DNA of 64,000 bases from Brasilonema angustatum HA4187-MV1. GTDB lineage: Bacteria; Cyanobacteriota; Cyanobacteriia; Cyanobacteriales; Nostocaceae. The stretch is taken from assembly GCA_019359695.1 (NCBI GenBank), contig JAHHGV010000036.1:17473-81472 (forward strand), read 5' to 3'. The notes below the pieces were generated by a model that searched no databases, had not been told where the DNA came from, and saw nothing but the letters and a program-made list of their open reading frames with translations. Made by a program: the position numbers and the translations under genes. Below are positions 8,999 through 17,370 of the stretch, piece by piece; within the stretch, counting starts at the first letter, position 1, and each line of letters starts with the position of its first letter.

Positions 8999-10657
8999 TC
9001 AGGTTGCGATCGCCCTTTGGGCGGGCACTTCGTGCCATCGACCATTACCGTGGTACTCTAGGGCTGCCATTCCGTGTTCTGAAGCACGCAACTCCTTGTC
9101 AGAGATTTCTGGCTCCTTGACGTAGACGGAACTCAGCAAGATATTCAGAACACCGCTTTCTGTTGCCTGACGGACGGCGCGGTGTGTAATCAGTTCACCC
9201 ACATTGAGAATCACGTTGTCCTCTGGGTTAAGGATGACACGGGTGACTGGACGACCGAGTGCTTGTTCAATTCGTTGCTTTTTGCTTGCTTGCGCCCTGC
9301 GTCCTTGTAGCTCTTGTGCCTTCTCTTGCAGGGTTTGCCAGAAGGTGTTGAGGTTTTGTTGGGCAACACGGGAGCGATCGCGCAGTTGAACTTTGGTTTC
9401 TAACCATGTGTTACTTGCGGTAGAATGGATTGCGGTTGCCAGAGTCAGACCCACAGCGTTCAGCAACTCTGCCTCTTTACCGTAAGTCTGGGCACGATCA
9501 AGGACGGGTTCGGTCACAATCTGACCAGATGCCGCAATAATCAAGCCATCATCAGCACGTACTGTTTGTAGGACTCTGCGCCCTCTTGCCTGCTTGCTCG
9601 CCGCGTGTGCTGCCACCTCATCAACCGAGCGACGTAGGTGATCAGCACTACTGTGAGTCGCGTTCTGAATTCGATTGCTAGTAGATTCCCTTGCTGCTTG
9701 AAGATGACGGCTGATATTTGCAGTCAGACTACCACCTGTTGCGCGATAGAGTTCATCGAGGATGCCCATACGCTCAGCAGCTTCCGCATCAGCTAGCGTC
9801 ACTTCCTGTCCCTGGAGTAGCAGTACGCTACTGTCTGGAGTCAGCACATCCCGCTCGACGCGCTTGCCAATCACGTATACCTTTTGCTCTGTAGAATCAA
9901 CCAGATTGTTCGTCAGCGAAGCAGCCGCATCTCGATTAAGGTATTGCAGCTTGCTGCTGGTGGCATCGGTTGCGGCTTGCAGTTGCTCACCTGCATTCTG
10001 GCTTGCTTGCTGTAGCCTACGGTTCACGTTCTCTACCGAGCTTTCTAGTTGCTCATTAACGGTTTGAGCGGTTGCTTGCAGTCTGCGGTTGGCAGTCTCC
10101 GCCGAGTCTTGCAATCTATCTCCAGTTGCTTGGACGGCTCCCCGGATGCCACCAACCTGTTCTTGCATCATCTGAGCAGTTTCGTGAGGCACAAAGGCGA
10201 CATCGTCACCAATTTTCAGCGTTTCGGGAGCGGGAACGAAAGATCGCCCCGAGTAAGCATCGGCAAACACACCTCCGGAGACTTCGTATCCTTCTACCAG
10301 TCCGCTATGCTCGTCGAAAAACAAATCGACCAGTCCGCCGAGGTCGAGTCCCGTAGTAGTCAGAATTCTTGTTCCTATAAGCACATTGTTGTGGTGCAGA
10401 ATCTCTTTGATCACCGGGATATGATCTGCCCTAACAACAGATTGCTTCGAGTGAACGACGATTGCATCTAACCCAATAGCTTGCACCTGTTCCAGGGGAA
10501 CCACTTTTGCATCCCGAAACAGTCCCTTTTCTTCAACCAGAAAACCCAAAAGTTGATTGCGTTTTTGATCAAAAATCAAATCTCGAATTCGCTCAATTTT
10601 CTTACCCGTGTCATAGGTGACTACCGCTTTCCCTATAACATCACTACCTTTACGCAT
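8999..10657 (-). CDS. PRC-barrel domain protein with long helical region
   Basis: A 552-residue protein. Two tandem PRC-barrels fill residues 1-170: [19 protein letters not shown] with [11 protein letters not shown], then [18 protein letters not shown] with [12 protein letters not shown] long Gln/Ala/Asn-rich coiled stretch follows (repeats of the type [19 protein letters not shown]), then a further [11 protein letters not shown] segment and mixed helices. PRC-barrels are small beta folds found in ribosome-maturation factor RimM and in photosynthetic reaction-centre H subunits; cyanobacteria carry several of unknown role. GAGGA lies 13 nt before the ATG. The gene for a small membrane protein lies 21 nt upstream on the same strand, so the two are likely co-transcribed. 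The domain call is strong; the function is unknown. Confidence 0.8.
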   Translation of the reverse strand: MRKGSDVIGKAVVTYDTGKKIERIRDLIFDQKRNQLLGFLVEEKGLFRDAKVVPLEQVQAIGLDAIVVHSKQSVVRADHIPVIKEILHHNNVLIGTRILTTTGLDLGGLVDLFFDEHSGLVEGYEVSGGVFADAYSGRSFVPAPETLKIGDDVAFVPHETAQMMQEQVGGIRGAVQATGDRLQDSAETANRRLQATAQTVNEQLESSVENVNRRLQQASQNAGEQLQAATDATSSKLQYLNRDAAASLTNNLVDSTEQKVYVIGKRVERDVLTPDSSVLLLQGQEVTLADAEAAERMGILDELYRATGGSLTANISRHLQAARESTSNRIQNATHSSADHLRRSVDEVAAHAASKQARGRRVLQTVRADDGLIIAASGQIVTEPVLDRAQTYGKEAELLNAVGLTLATAIHSTASNTWLETKVQLRDRSRVAQQNLNTFWQTLQEKAQELQGRRAQASKKQRIEQALGRPVTRVILNPEDNVILNVGELITHRAVRQATESGVLNILLSSVYVKEPEISDKELRASEHGMAALEYHGNGRWHEVPAQRAIAT

Positions 10658-10678
10658 TTTATTGATTCCTCGCAGTTC

Positions 10679-10876
10679 TTATTGATTGATTTGTCCAGTG
10701 CCCTGTTCGTTGGTTGGCTGACCTTGAAGCTGAAAGTAGCGTCCCTCTCGACCAAAACCAGGAACGATGTCAATTACGCCAAGGTATTCGAGGAGTACCC
10801 CAACAATGGCGACAAGGATGATTAAACTGGTGATGTTTGCTCCAGTATTAGAACGTTGTCCTACAAGCCTAGGCAT
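10679..10876 (-). CDS. Small single-pass membrane protein upstream of the PRC-barrel gene
   Basis: A 65-residue protein, first gene of a likely two-gene unit with the PRC-barrel protein (21-nt spacing). Residues 14-38 (ANITSLIILVAIVGVLLEYL) form one hydrophobic helix; the tail is polar and Gln-rich. The size and the helix followed by VIDIVPGFGREG suggest a small membrane anchor. The family is not recognised and the ribosome-binding site is weak. It may tether its PRC-barrel neighbour to the membrane; this rests only on proximity. Confidence 0.6.
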   Translation of the reverse strand: MPRLVGQRSNTGANITSLIILVAIVGVLLEYLGVIDIVPGFGREGRYFQLQGQPTNEQGTGQINQ

Positions 10877-11616
10877 TTCTTTTATCTCTTATTTCTTGTT
10901 ATTTTTTCTCACCAAACTTACTGGATAAACCAGGTAAGGTTAGCTAAGTCAATCATGGTATCTGCAAGTCTCTCTGCATATGCCATTACTTCTTTTATTT
11001 TTAGAAATTAAATATTTTCACCAAATCATATTTATCAAACTAATTTTAGTATTGATTGACATGCATAAAATTGTATCTATCTTTGTATGTATCTTTGAGA
11101 ATCAATTTTGTTATTTTAAGTGAGCAAACCATAAGTACTCTATCAAGCTAAAATTGGGGTGATGGACTGGCAAATTATTATCATGATTTGAATTTTTTTA
11201 GTACAACCTATACAACTTATACGCTATTCAAACGTAAGCATTCAGAATCTAGAATTGCTGAATTCACCAATTCAAGAGATTTAAGAAGTCAAACTGGATG
11301 ATTGTCAAAAAATATCACTACTATCTATTCCTTGTTTAATAACCATTCTGACTCCTTGGCGGAACGTCTGGTGGCTCCGCCAAGGAGTCCTGACGGATGA
11401 TTCTTACATTCAAACACTTAGCCTGCGTAAGTAAACGCGAATAATAGCGAATACTATCTATGGGGTAGCAACCACTTATAGTTGCTACCCCATGAATGTC
11501 TGGATAGATTTCCAAGAGCGAGCTTTCCGTTCAATTTCTTTAGCAAAAGTGATACCATTGAAAAGGCTTTACTGGTCTTGTAGCCACTTTACTTATCACC
11601 ATATTGGAGAGCAATA
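10877..11616. other. AT-rich gap with one copy of a split duplicated sequence
   Basis: No gene is visible. The stretch 11111-11234 is matched in two pieces further on: the left part near 12501-12580 and the last 25 nt exactly at 13207-13231. A short inverted repeat around the SD of the next gene (TTGCTACCCCAT region, 11463-11492) is also present. Confidence 0.5.
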
Positions 11617-11715
11617 ATGTCCAAGGAAAAAAAGGGCAATAAAGAAGCCAAAAAACCAAAAAAAGATCCCCAGAAAAAAAAGGAGAAAAAAGACCCAAAT
11701 AGACATGACGGTTAG
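11617..11715 (+). CDS. 32-residue Lys-rich peptide
   Basis: A very short plus-strand gene starting MSKEKKGNKEAKKPKKDP and ending DPNRHDG. GGAG lies 9 nt before the ATG with good spacing. Half of the residues are Lys, and no hydrophobic segment exists, so a nucleic-acid- or anionic-surface-binding role is possible. The strand choice rests on the SD and on the pure K/E/D/P/N composition; the opposite strand gives only a low-complexity Phe-rich shadow. No family is recognised with certainty. Confidence 0.5.
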   Translation: MSKEKKGNKEAKKPKKDPQKKKEKKDPNRHDG

Positions 11716-11873
11716 TGACCAAGGGTTTCTCAAATAGTTTGTCTCAGTATCATCATAAAATTCGTTGCTACATAAGCAAAAGCCGCCTGCGGTGGTTTGA
11801 AATGCTGGATTTTTCGTTAGTCCGCACAAGAAAAACTATCCTGCAGGAAGCACCCCTTCGGGCGTTTATGTTT

Positions 11874-12224
11874 TTATAGCCGCACCTGTGCTAAGGCGTG
11901 ATGCAATATGTGTCCCGCAGCGATGCGTCTGCGTAGGAGAATCGCCCCTAAATTGGCAAACAGACAGATGCTTCCCATCCCCAATAAAATGTACGTGGGA
12001 GCCATGACCACTCCAATCATGAACCAAGTAAATACGTGAAATATCATCACTAGAGCAAAAATACTGGCAATTCCAGCTGTTTGCCAGACCTGAACAGCCG
12101 GACAGCGCAATAGTGTAAAAGCCATTGTCAGCGAGGTAGTAATCAGGTTGGCTGGAATTAAAAAGGCACAAATGCCAATGCAGTAAGTGCGTGAAAATTC
12201 AGCCAAGATGTTGAAGTCGAACAT
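11874..12224 (-). CDS. Four-helix integral membrane protein
   Basis: A 116-residue protein with AGGAG 7 nt before the ATG. Four hydrophobic stretches are visible: CIGICAFLIPANLITTSLTM, then a segment around QTAGIASIFALVMIFHVF, WFMIGVVMAPTYILLGMG, and SICLFANLGAILL. The tail is short and basic (RRRIAAG...). There is no catalytic motif or signature I can name. It stands alone, flanked by duplicated sequence on both sides (11111-11234 and 12501-13231). Confidence 0.65.
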   Translation of the reverse strand: MFDFNILAEFSRTYCIGICAFLIPANLITTSLTMAFTLLRCPAVQVWQTAGIASIFALVMIFHVFTWFMIGVVMAPTYILLGMGSICLFANLGAILLRRRIAAGHILHHALAQVRL

Positions 12225-12500
12225 TAGTTCTCCTCGATTCAGTTGCCAAATCTTATACGGCTCTTTGCCCTATATTCTAAACATTAGTGGGACTTTGAAG
12301 AATTCGTAACCCCCAATAGGCTCAAACTTAGATATTAGGAATCATGTCTGATCGGAATAAACAACAACGCGATTGGCTATAATCTAAGCTGAATATAAGC
12401 TTCATAAAATTATCATACAAGCAAGACGACCACCTGGCTTTTTGATATGAATATCTATTGAAATATTTCAAATGATGGAAAAAATAACGATTTTTTATTG

Positions 12501-13231
12501 TTAATTTTAGTGATCAAACCAGAAGTACTCTATAAAGCATAATTTTGGGTGATACGCGAACAAATTATTATGTCTTTATCAATAAAATCAGGGGCTTTTA
12601 ACCATATGACAGAGAACAGAGGACTTGCTTTGAAACAGAAATTATATTTCTCTGTTTCAGCATAGCTGCCACGCCAGGTGCAACAAGCGCGGCTCGCCGA
12701 CGCCAGTCCTCTCAACGGGACGCGCTTGTGCTAACTCCTGCCCAGACGCTCTTGCAACAAGTCGCAAAGCTCGCCGGACGGAATCTTACGCCCGGCAACG
12801 CCAGACGCCTCAACGGGGGGAACCCCCGCACGGCGCTGGCTCGACTTTGCGGGAAACTCGCTTCCGAGCACTGGCTCACCGAACCCCCCTCCGGGGAAGA
12901 CCTCCGATCTCGCTGCGCGCTCCGCCAGATGCCTAGGTCGGGAGAACGCCAGATGCTAACTCCTGCCCAGACGCTTCGCGTTCGCGTAGCGTGCCCGAAG
13001 GGCTTACAAGCCGGTAAACCCGGACGCCAGACGCCTACGGAGGGTCTCCCTCCGTAGGCGACTGCGCTCTTCGCAGCGGAACCGGAGGTTCTCCCCGATA
13101 GCCGTAAGGCGTGGCGTAAGCCATAGGGCACTGTCCTCCCCAACGCACTGGCTCCTCTGCCCTCTCTCTTTCTTAGGTAATGATATCAACTTATTTATCA
13201 CAATTCATACAACTTATACGCTATTCAAACG
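12501..13231. repeat. Second copy of a flanking repeat, split by a 600-nt palindromic repeat cluster
   Basis: The left portion 12501-12580 resembles 11111-11190 (shared AGTACTCTAT, CAAATTATTAT). The right portion ATACAACTTATACGCTATTC (13207 onward) is identical over 25 nt to 11210-11234. Between them, 12660-13165 is a dense array of GC-rich modules (AACTCCTGCCCAGACGCT twice, TTCGCGTTCGCGTAGCGTGC, GGGAGAACGCCAG). Long open frames across this array are low-complexity and on both strands, so I do not call genes here. Confidence 0.65.
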
Positions 13232-13537
13232 CTTGCTGAAACATGATTTCTAACATCAGGATGTCATGCTAACTCTTGTGAACAAATTCTACACTTGCCT
13301 CCCCTTGCTAATCACTGCTTGCAGCCAAGGTGGTCTATCTCCAACACTCAGTCAATCCATGATCAGTAGGCATAGTTGTCCTCACTGTTCAGACGTTTTA
13401 CTCCGTTACGTGCGTTTGGGAAAACTTAAAAGAGCGTTGTAGCTACTGCTATCAGGAAATGCCAGTTTAAAAAACCAGACCGGAAAAAAGGAATTCAGAT
13501 TTTACATTTTTCTTAATTTTCATATTGTAGTTAAACA

Positions 13538-13678
13538 AATAACCCCAGAAATGAAACAGCACCCTGTCATGCTGTAGGAAAATCAATAAGAAATTAGTCA
13601 CCACTAACCCGGTTAACTCCTCTCTAGGGTTACCAGATTTTTAGCACTATTGCACGTGAAATCACGATTGGGGTAGGT
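13538..13678 (+). promoter_or_regulatory. Candidate structured leader, copy A
   Basis: The leader directly precedes the receiver gene. AATAACCCCA (13538) can pair with TAGGGTTA (13625-13632), followed by a T-run. Inside, ACAGCA and TGCTGT form a small hairpin around CCCTGTCA. Past the stem comes GCAC...GCACGTGAAATCACG. The same order of elements occurs at 17166-17310. Two diverged copies keeping the pairing ends suggest an RNA structure, possibly an attenuator; this has not been tested. Confidence 0.45.
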
Positions 13679-14194
13679 ATGTATCCAAATAATAGATTTC
13701 CTACTAATCTTCAATCCCTCCAAGGGCTGCGAGTACTCGTTGTAGACAATAATGCCGATTTCTGCCATTTGATCACAGTGCTGCTGCAACCCTATGGTGT
13801 CCAGGTGCAAACGGCATCTTTAGCCCAGCAAGCTTTGAAAATATTTGTGCAATGGCAACCTGATGTCCTCGTGAGTGGCATTGCTTTGCCAAACGAGGAT
13901 GGCTATGCCCTGATTCAACAAGTCAGAACCAAAGCGGGAGAGCGAGGGGAAGTGGTGCTAGCCATTGCTGTGACAGGCTATGTCAATGAAAAGATGCTTC
14001 AACGTGCTCTGTGTGCTGGGTTTGACCTGTGGTTGATCAAACCCTTGGATTTTGATGAGTTCCTTGTTGTGCTTGCCTGTTTAGCGATTTGCCAACAGTC
14101 CTCATATGCGATCGCTCAACGGATTTTAGGTCATGTCCCTAGACATGGTGAGCTAAGTCTCGAAAAGCAGTTAGAACTGGGATTTCCAAGTTAG
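13679..14194 (+). CDS. Degenerate response-regulator receiver protein
   Basis: A 171-residue stand-alone receiver. The first strand and acidic pocket read VLVVDNNAD. Where the phosphorylated Asp should be, the sequence is VLVSGIALPNEDGY, so Gly replaces Asp (usual pattern VSDIAMPxEDG). The conserved Lys is kept in LIKPLD. The receiver therefore probably cannot be phosphorylated in the usual way and may act as a fixed-state or protein-binding module. It ends 62 nt before the OCP gene on the same strand and follows the structured leader, so co-regulation with OCP is likely. No output domain is present. Confidence 0.8.
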   Translation: MYPNNRFPTNLQSLQGLRVLVVDNNADFCHLITVLLQPYGVQVQTASLAQQALKIFVQWQPDVLVSGIALPNEDGYALIQQVRTKAGERGEVVLAIAVTGYVNEKMLQRALCAGFDLWLIKPLDFDEFLVVLACLAICQQSSYAIAQRILGHVPRHGELSLEKQLELGFPS

Positions 14195-14256
14195 CATCAC
14201 CATTTTTGAAAAACTTTCAACAAATCAATGTCATTTCATTCTGGAGATTTTGAAAA

Positions 14257-15216
14257 ATGTCATTTACTATCGAGTCTGCACGCTCCATTTTTCCTGACAC
14301 TCAAGTTGCTAATGCGGTTCCAGCTACGGTTGAATCATTCAATCAACTCAGTGCTGAGGATCAGTTGGCTTTACTTTGGTTTGCCTATACCGAGATGGGA
14401 GTTACAATCACTTCCGCTGCTATGCAGGTAGTCAACATAGTCTTTGCAGAAAAAACCCTGACTCAAATCAAGCAGATGCCTGCTGGGGAGCAAACGCAAG
14501 TTATGTGCGATCTCGTTAACCATACTGACACTCCCATCTGCCGTACCTATTCGTCTTTCGGCACGAATGTCAAGTTGGGCTTCTGGTATCAGTTAAGCGA
14601 GTGGATGAAAGAAGGAATCGTTGCTCCCATTCCAGAAGGTTATAAACTTTCTACGCAGGGATCAGATGTCCTCCAAGCCATCCGTCAACTTGAAGGAGGT
14701 CAGCAACTCGCCGTATTACAGGATATTGTCATCAACATGGGGTATGCCCCAAGTGTTGGCACTCAAAAAGTCAAAGAACCTGTGGTTCCACCTAAAGATA
14801 TCGCACCCCGAGCTAAAGTCAGCATTGAGGGCATCGACAACTTGACAGTCCTGAGCTACATGGAGAATATGAACGCTTTTGACTTCCAGGGGGCTGTGGC
14901 TTTATTTGCTGAAGACGGTGCCCTGCAACCCCCTTTCCAAAAACCGATTGTGGATCATGAGTCCATTCTTGTGTACATGCGTGAAGAATGCTACGGACTC
15001 AAGCTGATTCCTGAAAGGGGAGTGTCTGAGCCAGGGGAAAAAGAGTTCACCCAGATTAAAGTGACGGGTAAAGTGCAAACTCCCTGGTTTGGTGACAGTG
15101 TTGGCATAAATCTAGCATGGCGGTTCTTGCTCAATCCGCAAGGCAAGATTTTCTTTGTGGCAATTGACTTGCTGGCATCTCCCCAAGAACTACTGAACCT
15201 GGGCTTTGTTCAGTAG
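14257..15216 (+). CDS. ocp: Orange carotenoid protein family, Gln at the Arg155 position
   Basis: A 319-residue protein with the N-terminal helical carotenoid domain (1-160), a linker and the C-terminal NTF2-like domain. Tyr44 and Trp110 of the carotenoid tunnel are present (FAYTEMG; LGFWYQL). The C-terminal Tyr and Trp that hold the keto-carotenoid are kept in TVLSYMEN and NLAWRFLL, and REECYGLKLIPERG is conserved. At the position of Arg155, which in Synechocystis OCP1 salt-bridges to Glu244 and is needed for phycobilisome binding, the sequence reads AVLQDIV, so Gln replaces Arg. No FRP gene follows. It has GGAG before the ATG. OCPs quench phycobilisome excitation under strong blue light. 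This one may be an OCP2/OCP3-type or a non-quenching paralogue; the clade needs a tree. Confidence 0.93.
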   Translation: MSFTIESARSIFPDTQVANAVPATVESFNQLSAEDQLALLWFAYTEMGVTITSAAMQVVNIVFAEKTLTQIKQMPAGEQTQVMCDLVNHTDTPICRTYSSFGTNVKLGFWYQLSEWMKEGIVAPIPEGYKLSTQGSDVLQAIRQLEGGQQLAVLQDIVINMGYAPSVGTQKVKEPVVPPKDIAPRAKVSIEGIDNLTVLSYMENMNAFDFQGAVALFAEDGALQPPFQKPIVDHESILVYMREECYGLKLIPERGVSEPGEKEFTQIKVTGKVQTPWFGDSVGINLAWRFLLNPQGKIFFVAIDLLASPQELLNLGFVQ

Positions 15217-15248
15217 AAGAGCTTGAGAGGGATGAGTTATGAATTTTG

Positions 15249-15284
15249 TGTTTTAAGCCAGAGCGATCGCTCTGGCTTAAAACA
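15249..15284. terminator. 36-nt perfect palindrome after ocp
   Basis: A perfect palindrome centred on a HIP1 octamer (GCCAGAGCGATCGCTCTGGC core, extended by TTTTAA/TTAAAA), starting 33 nt past the ocp stop. A very stable hairpin with A/T-rich shoulders; the likely transcription end for receiver-ocp. The rest of the gap to 15500 holds REP-like modules. Confidence 0.65.
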
Positions 15285-15515
15285 TGCTCTAAAGCATAAA
15301 AATGGTGGTTTCCTTGCGCTCTGGCAAAGCCTACACATTAAACCCACCATACAAGATCGGGCGTATAGCCTCCGGCATGGCTGAGTGCAAAGCACACGCT
15401 GCTTTGTATGTCTAGCGGCACGGTTTGCGCTTACGCCCTTGGCGCAGTCTCTCAAGAATGAGCATCGCTCTACGCCCAGAATCACGATCAAAATTATTGA
15501 AAATTGGAGAGTTTA

Positions 15516-15740
15516 ATGCGTGCAAACATTATACCAGCACCAAGATTTCAAAAAAATCAAACAGTAGAATTTGTTGGTGGCATAGGAAAGATTAAAGATT
15601 ACTACTCCGAATCCGATAGCTGGATTTATCTTGTAGAGATGCCGATGGATCCAGAACCAGACTTTGGCAGAATTGGTTACGAGACTATGATTCTGCTACC
15701 AGAACCAGACATAATTTCACTTGCTGTACGTTACAGATAG
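15516..15740 (+). CDS. Small SH3-like protein, unknown function
   Basis: A 74-residue protein starting MRANIIPAPRFQKNQTVEFV. ATG 15516 has GGAG 8 nt upstream; the TTG 12 nt earlier overlaps the SD and is rejected. The pattern KNQTVEFVGGIGKIKDYYSE followed by WIYLVEMPM and GYETMILLPEPDI looks like an SH3/KOW-type small barrel. It lies between OCP and the HLIP/NblA genes. The family is not recognised; presence in the island suggests a stress role, but only by association. Confidence 0.65.
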   Translation: MRANIIPAPRFQKNQTVEFVGGIGKIKDYYSESDSWIYLVEMPMDPEPDFGRIGYETMILLPEPDIISLAVRYR

Positions 15741-15777
15741 CAAATACGGCATTGCTAAATCCTTGTCTGAATCCAAA

Positions 15778-15803
15778 TGTAGAGACGTAGCTACGTCTCT
15801 ACA
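15778..15803. repeat. 26-nt palindrome of the GTAGAGACGTAG type
   Basis: The perfect palindrome TGTAGAGACGTAG/CTACGTCTCTACA lies 38 nt after the stop of the SH3-like gene. This sequence type is a common cyanobacterial dispersed palindrome and here could also serve as a terminator (short T-run GGGTTTT follows). Confidence 0.6.
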
Positions 15804-15939
15804 AGGGTTTTGAAAAAAATAAAATTATTTTCATACATTCAATCAGCAACGCCGCAAATATTTTATACAGGGCAGTTCATAAATTCACATATCATTATTG
15901 ATTTTATTTTGCAATAAACATTGCAATTTTGTAATAAAA

Positions 15940-16098
15940 ATGTTAAATTTAATTTATAGAACATCACAAATCCAAAAAGCAGAACTTATAAAAAGCGGTT
16001 TAGTGATTGAAGAATTCGGTAGGCTGAACAACTACGCTATCGAATCCAAAAAGTACGTGATGGATGAGCCTCGGTTTAGCTTTACTCAGTATCTGTGA
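15940..16098 (+). pseudogene. Truncated high-light-inducible protein (N-terminal half)
   Basis: The 52-residue frame ends GRLNNYAIESKKYVMDEPRF then SFTQYL and a stop. This matches the usual HLIP N-terminal pattern (L-N-N-x-A-x-E-P-K-x-Y-V-D then GFTxxAE), but it stops just before the chlorophyll-binding helix (ELxNGRLAMIGF), which is not found in any frame downstream. It is read as a broken HLIP gene, or less likely a short peptide of its own. An intact HLIP lies 750 nt further on. Confidence 0.55.
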
Positions 16099-16233
16099 AA
16101 AACGGGCACAGACGTTTCCCTCCTGGCTCAGGCTCATGCCTGACAAAGCGTAATTGGTCTGTTGACTGGCTTGTAGGAAATTGAACTTCACTATATACCC
16201 TAAACACTTTTGCAAAATATAAGGATAAAACCA

Positions 16234-16509
16234 ATGAGAACTAATGTTGCCTTAACTAATCCCTCTGTGTTCAGTCCCACTGATGTTAACTTAACTAGTC
16301 CCTCTGTGTTCAGTCCCGTTGTCTTCAAACCCGGTTTCAATCACTTTGAGAACATCAACGCAACTCAAGCCTGGTCACTGCTTTTCACTGGAGGCAAAGA
16401 AGATAAGGCATTTGGACTTAGCCCCACAGTAGGTCGTTTTTACAACCTCAGCTTGATCGCGATCGCTATTGCAGGTATCCTCTGGACTTTCTTGTTTCGA
16501 CCTTTCTAA
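16234..16509 (+). CDS. Small single-pass membrane protein in the photoprotection island
   Basis: A 91-residue protein; ATG 16234 has AAGGA 9 nt upstream. The N-terminal part carries a short internal duplication, NPSVFSP and SPSVFSP, from a 26-nt near-exact DNA repeat. The middle reads FNHFENINATQAWSLLFTGG, and the C-terminus is one membrane helix (NLSLIAIAIAGILWTFLF). The family is not recognised. Position between a broken HLIP and nblA suggests a thylakoid stress role; there is no direct evidence. Confidence 0.65.
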   Translation: MRTNVALTNPSVFSPTDVNLTSPSVFSPVVFKPGFNHFENINATQAWSLLFTGGKEDKAFGLSPTVGRFYNLSLIAIAIAGILWTFLFRPF

Positions 16510-16580
16510 TCAAGGGTGGACACGAGAAGCAGAGCCATGAAGTGATAGTTTTCACCCTAATTGAGTTACAGGAGCCAACT

Positions 16581-16778
16581 ATGGATCAGGGTATCGAACT
16601 AACTTTAGAGCAAGAATTTAGCATCCGTTGCTTTACTGATCAAGTGCAGCAAATGTCTCGCGAGCAAGCTCAAGAATGCTTGATCTTGCACTATAAGCAA
16701 ATGATGATTCGGGAAACGATGTATCAGGAGATTCTGAAAAAAGAGTGGAAATTAGATGAAGATTTCACCTCTGTGTAA
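16581..16778 (+). CDS. nblA: NblA phycobilisome degradation adaptor
   Basis: A 65-residue protein with AGGAG before ATG 16581; the longer frame from 16542 lacks an SD. MDQGIELTLEQEFSIRCF, then VQQMSREQAQECLILHYKQM and REXXYQEILKKEW-type spacing (RETMYQEILKKEW) match NblA throughout, including the usual length. NblA dimers bind phycobiliproteins and deliver them to Clp protease during nutrient or light stress. It lies 71 nt before an HLIP gene in the same direction. A Cys at residue 14 (IRCF) is unusual to my recollection. High confidence in identity. Confidence 0.93.
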   Translation: MDQGIELTLEQEFSIRCFTDQVQQMSREQAQECLILHYKQMMIRETMYQEILKKEWKLDEDFTSV

Positions 16779-16848
16779 AATCGGCAAGCAATCCTGACTT
16801 TGCACAACTGAGTCATTCGTTACAGTCACAAAACTTGGAGTATTAACT

Positions 16849-17028
16849 ATGTCAGCTAAAACAAACATCACCTCCTCAGTGAACGATAAGCGTAATGCTT
16901 GGGTTTGGGGATTCACACCTCAGTCTGAACTCTGGAACGGTCGTTTAGCGATGATTGGCTTCATATCCACCGTCCTGATTGAAATGTTTTCTGGTCAAGG
17001 CTTACTTCACTTTTGGAGTATTCTGTAG
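16849..17028 (+). CDS. hli: High-light-inducible protein (one-helix chlorophyll-binding)
   Basis: A 59-residue protein with GGAG 8 nt before the ATG. WVWGFTPQSELWNGRLAMIG contains the ExxNGRLAMIGF chlorophyll-binding signature, followed by one membrane helix ending EMFSGQGLLHFWSIL. HLIPs bind chlorophyll and carotenoid in thylakoids and dissipate energy during assembly and high light. It lies next to nblA. A trailing frame reading AFAAQPMYAAEEATG just after the stop looks like debris and is not called. Confidence 0.93.
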   Translation: MSAKTNITSSVNDKRNAWVWGFTPQSELWNGRLAMIGFISTVLIEMFSGQGLLHFWSIL

Positions 17029-17165
17029 GTCAGCATTTGCTGCTCAACCAATGTACGCTGCTGAAGAAGCAACAGGTTAATCTGAACTTCGTTTTGAGCT
17101 TCACAGAAAAAGTCAAACCTTTGAGTTTGAGATGCTTGTCTTAACTTTTATACCGTACTTAATCA

Positions 17166-17310
17166 AATAACCCCATAAATAAAACAGTGGCTTGTCATGC
17201 TGTAGGGGAGGAAATACTAAATCATCACCCTATGCTTTGTTAATTTCTCTATGGGGTTATCGTTTTTTCGCACTCGTTACATGTGAAATTTCTCATCCAA
17301 ACCTGAGATG
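17166..17310 (+). promoter_or_regulatory. Candidate structured leader, copy B
   Basis: ATAACCCCAT (17167-17176) is the exact inverse of ATGGGGTTAT (17251-17260), and TTTTTT follows at 17263: a terminator-like long stem enclosing about 75 nt. Inside, ACAG and CTGT flank TGGCTTGTCATG. Downstream, GCACTCGTTACATGTGAAAT matches the GCACTATTGCACGTGAAAT of copy A. It precedes the FtsH-like remnant and the ApcA-like gene. Confidence 0.5.
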
Positions 17311-17370
17311 TGCTGCTGTCTTCAACACCCACAAATAAAACATCTCAAATTATAAGGATTGGTGATACTC

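Noticed and set aside
11596..11829. Minus-strand Phe-rich membrane-like frame opposite the Lys-rich gene
   Set aside because: Phe/Leu runs are the direct mirror of AAA/AAG Lys codons; the plus-strand gene has the SD.
12712..13143. Long open frames on both strands in the GC-rich array
   Set aside because: Translations are low-complexity and made of the recurring palindromic modules, with no SD and competing frames on both strands.
17029..17080. Frame AFAAQPMYAAEEATG after the HLIP
   Set aside because: Too short, no start, no recognisable family.
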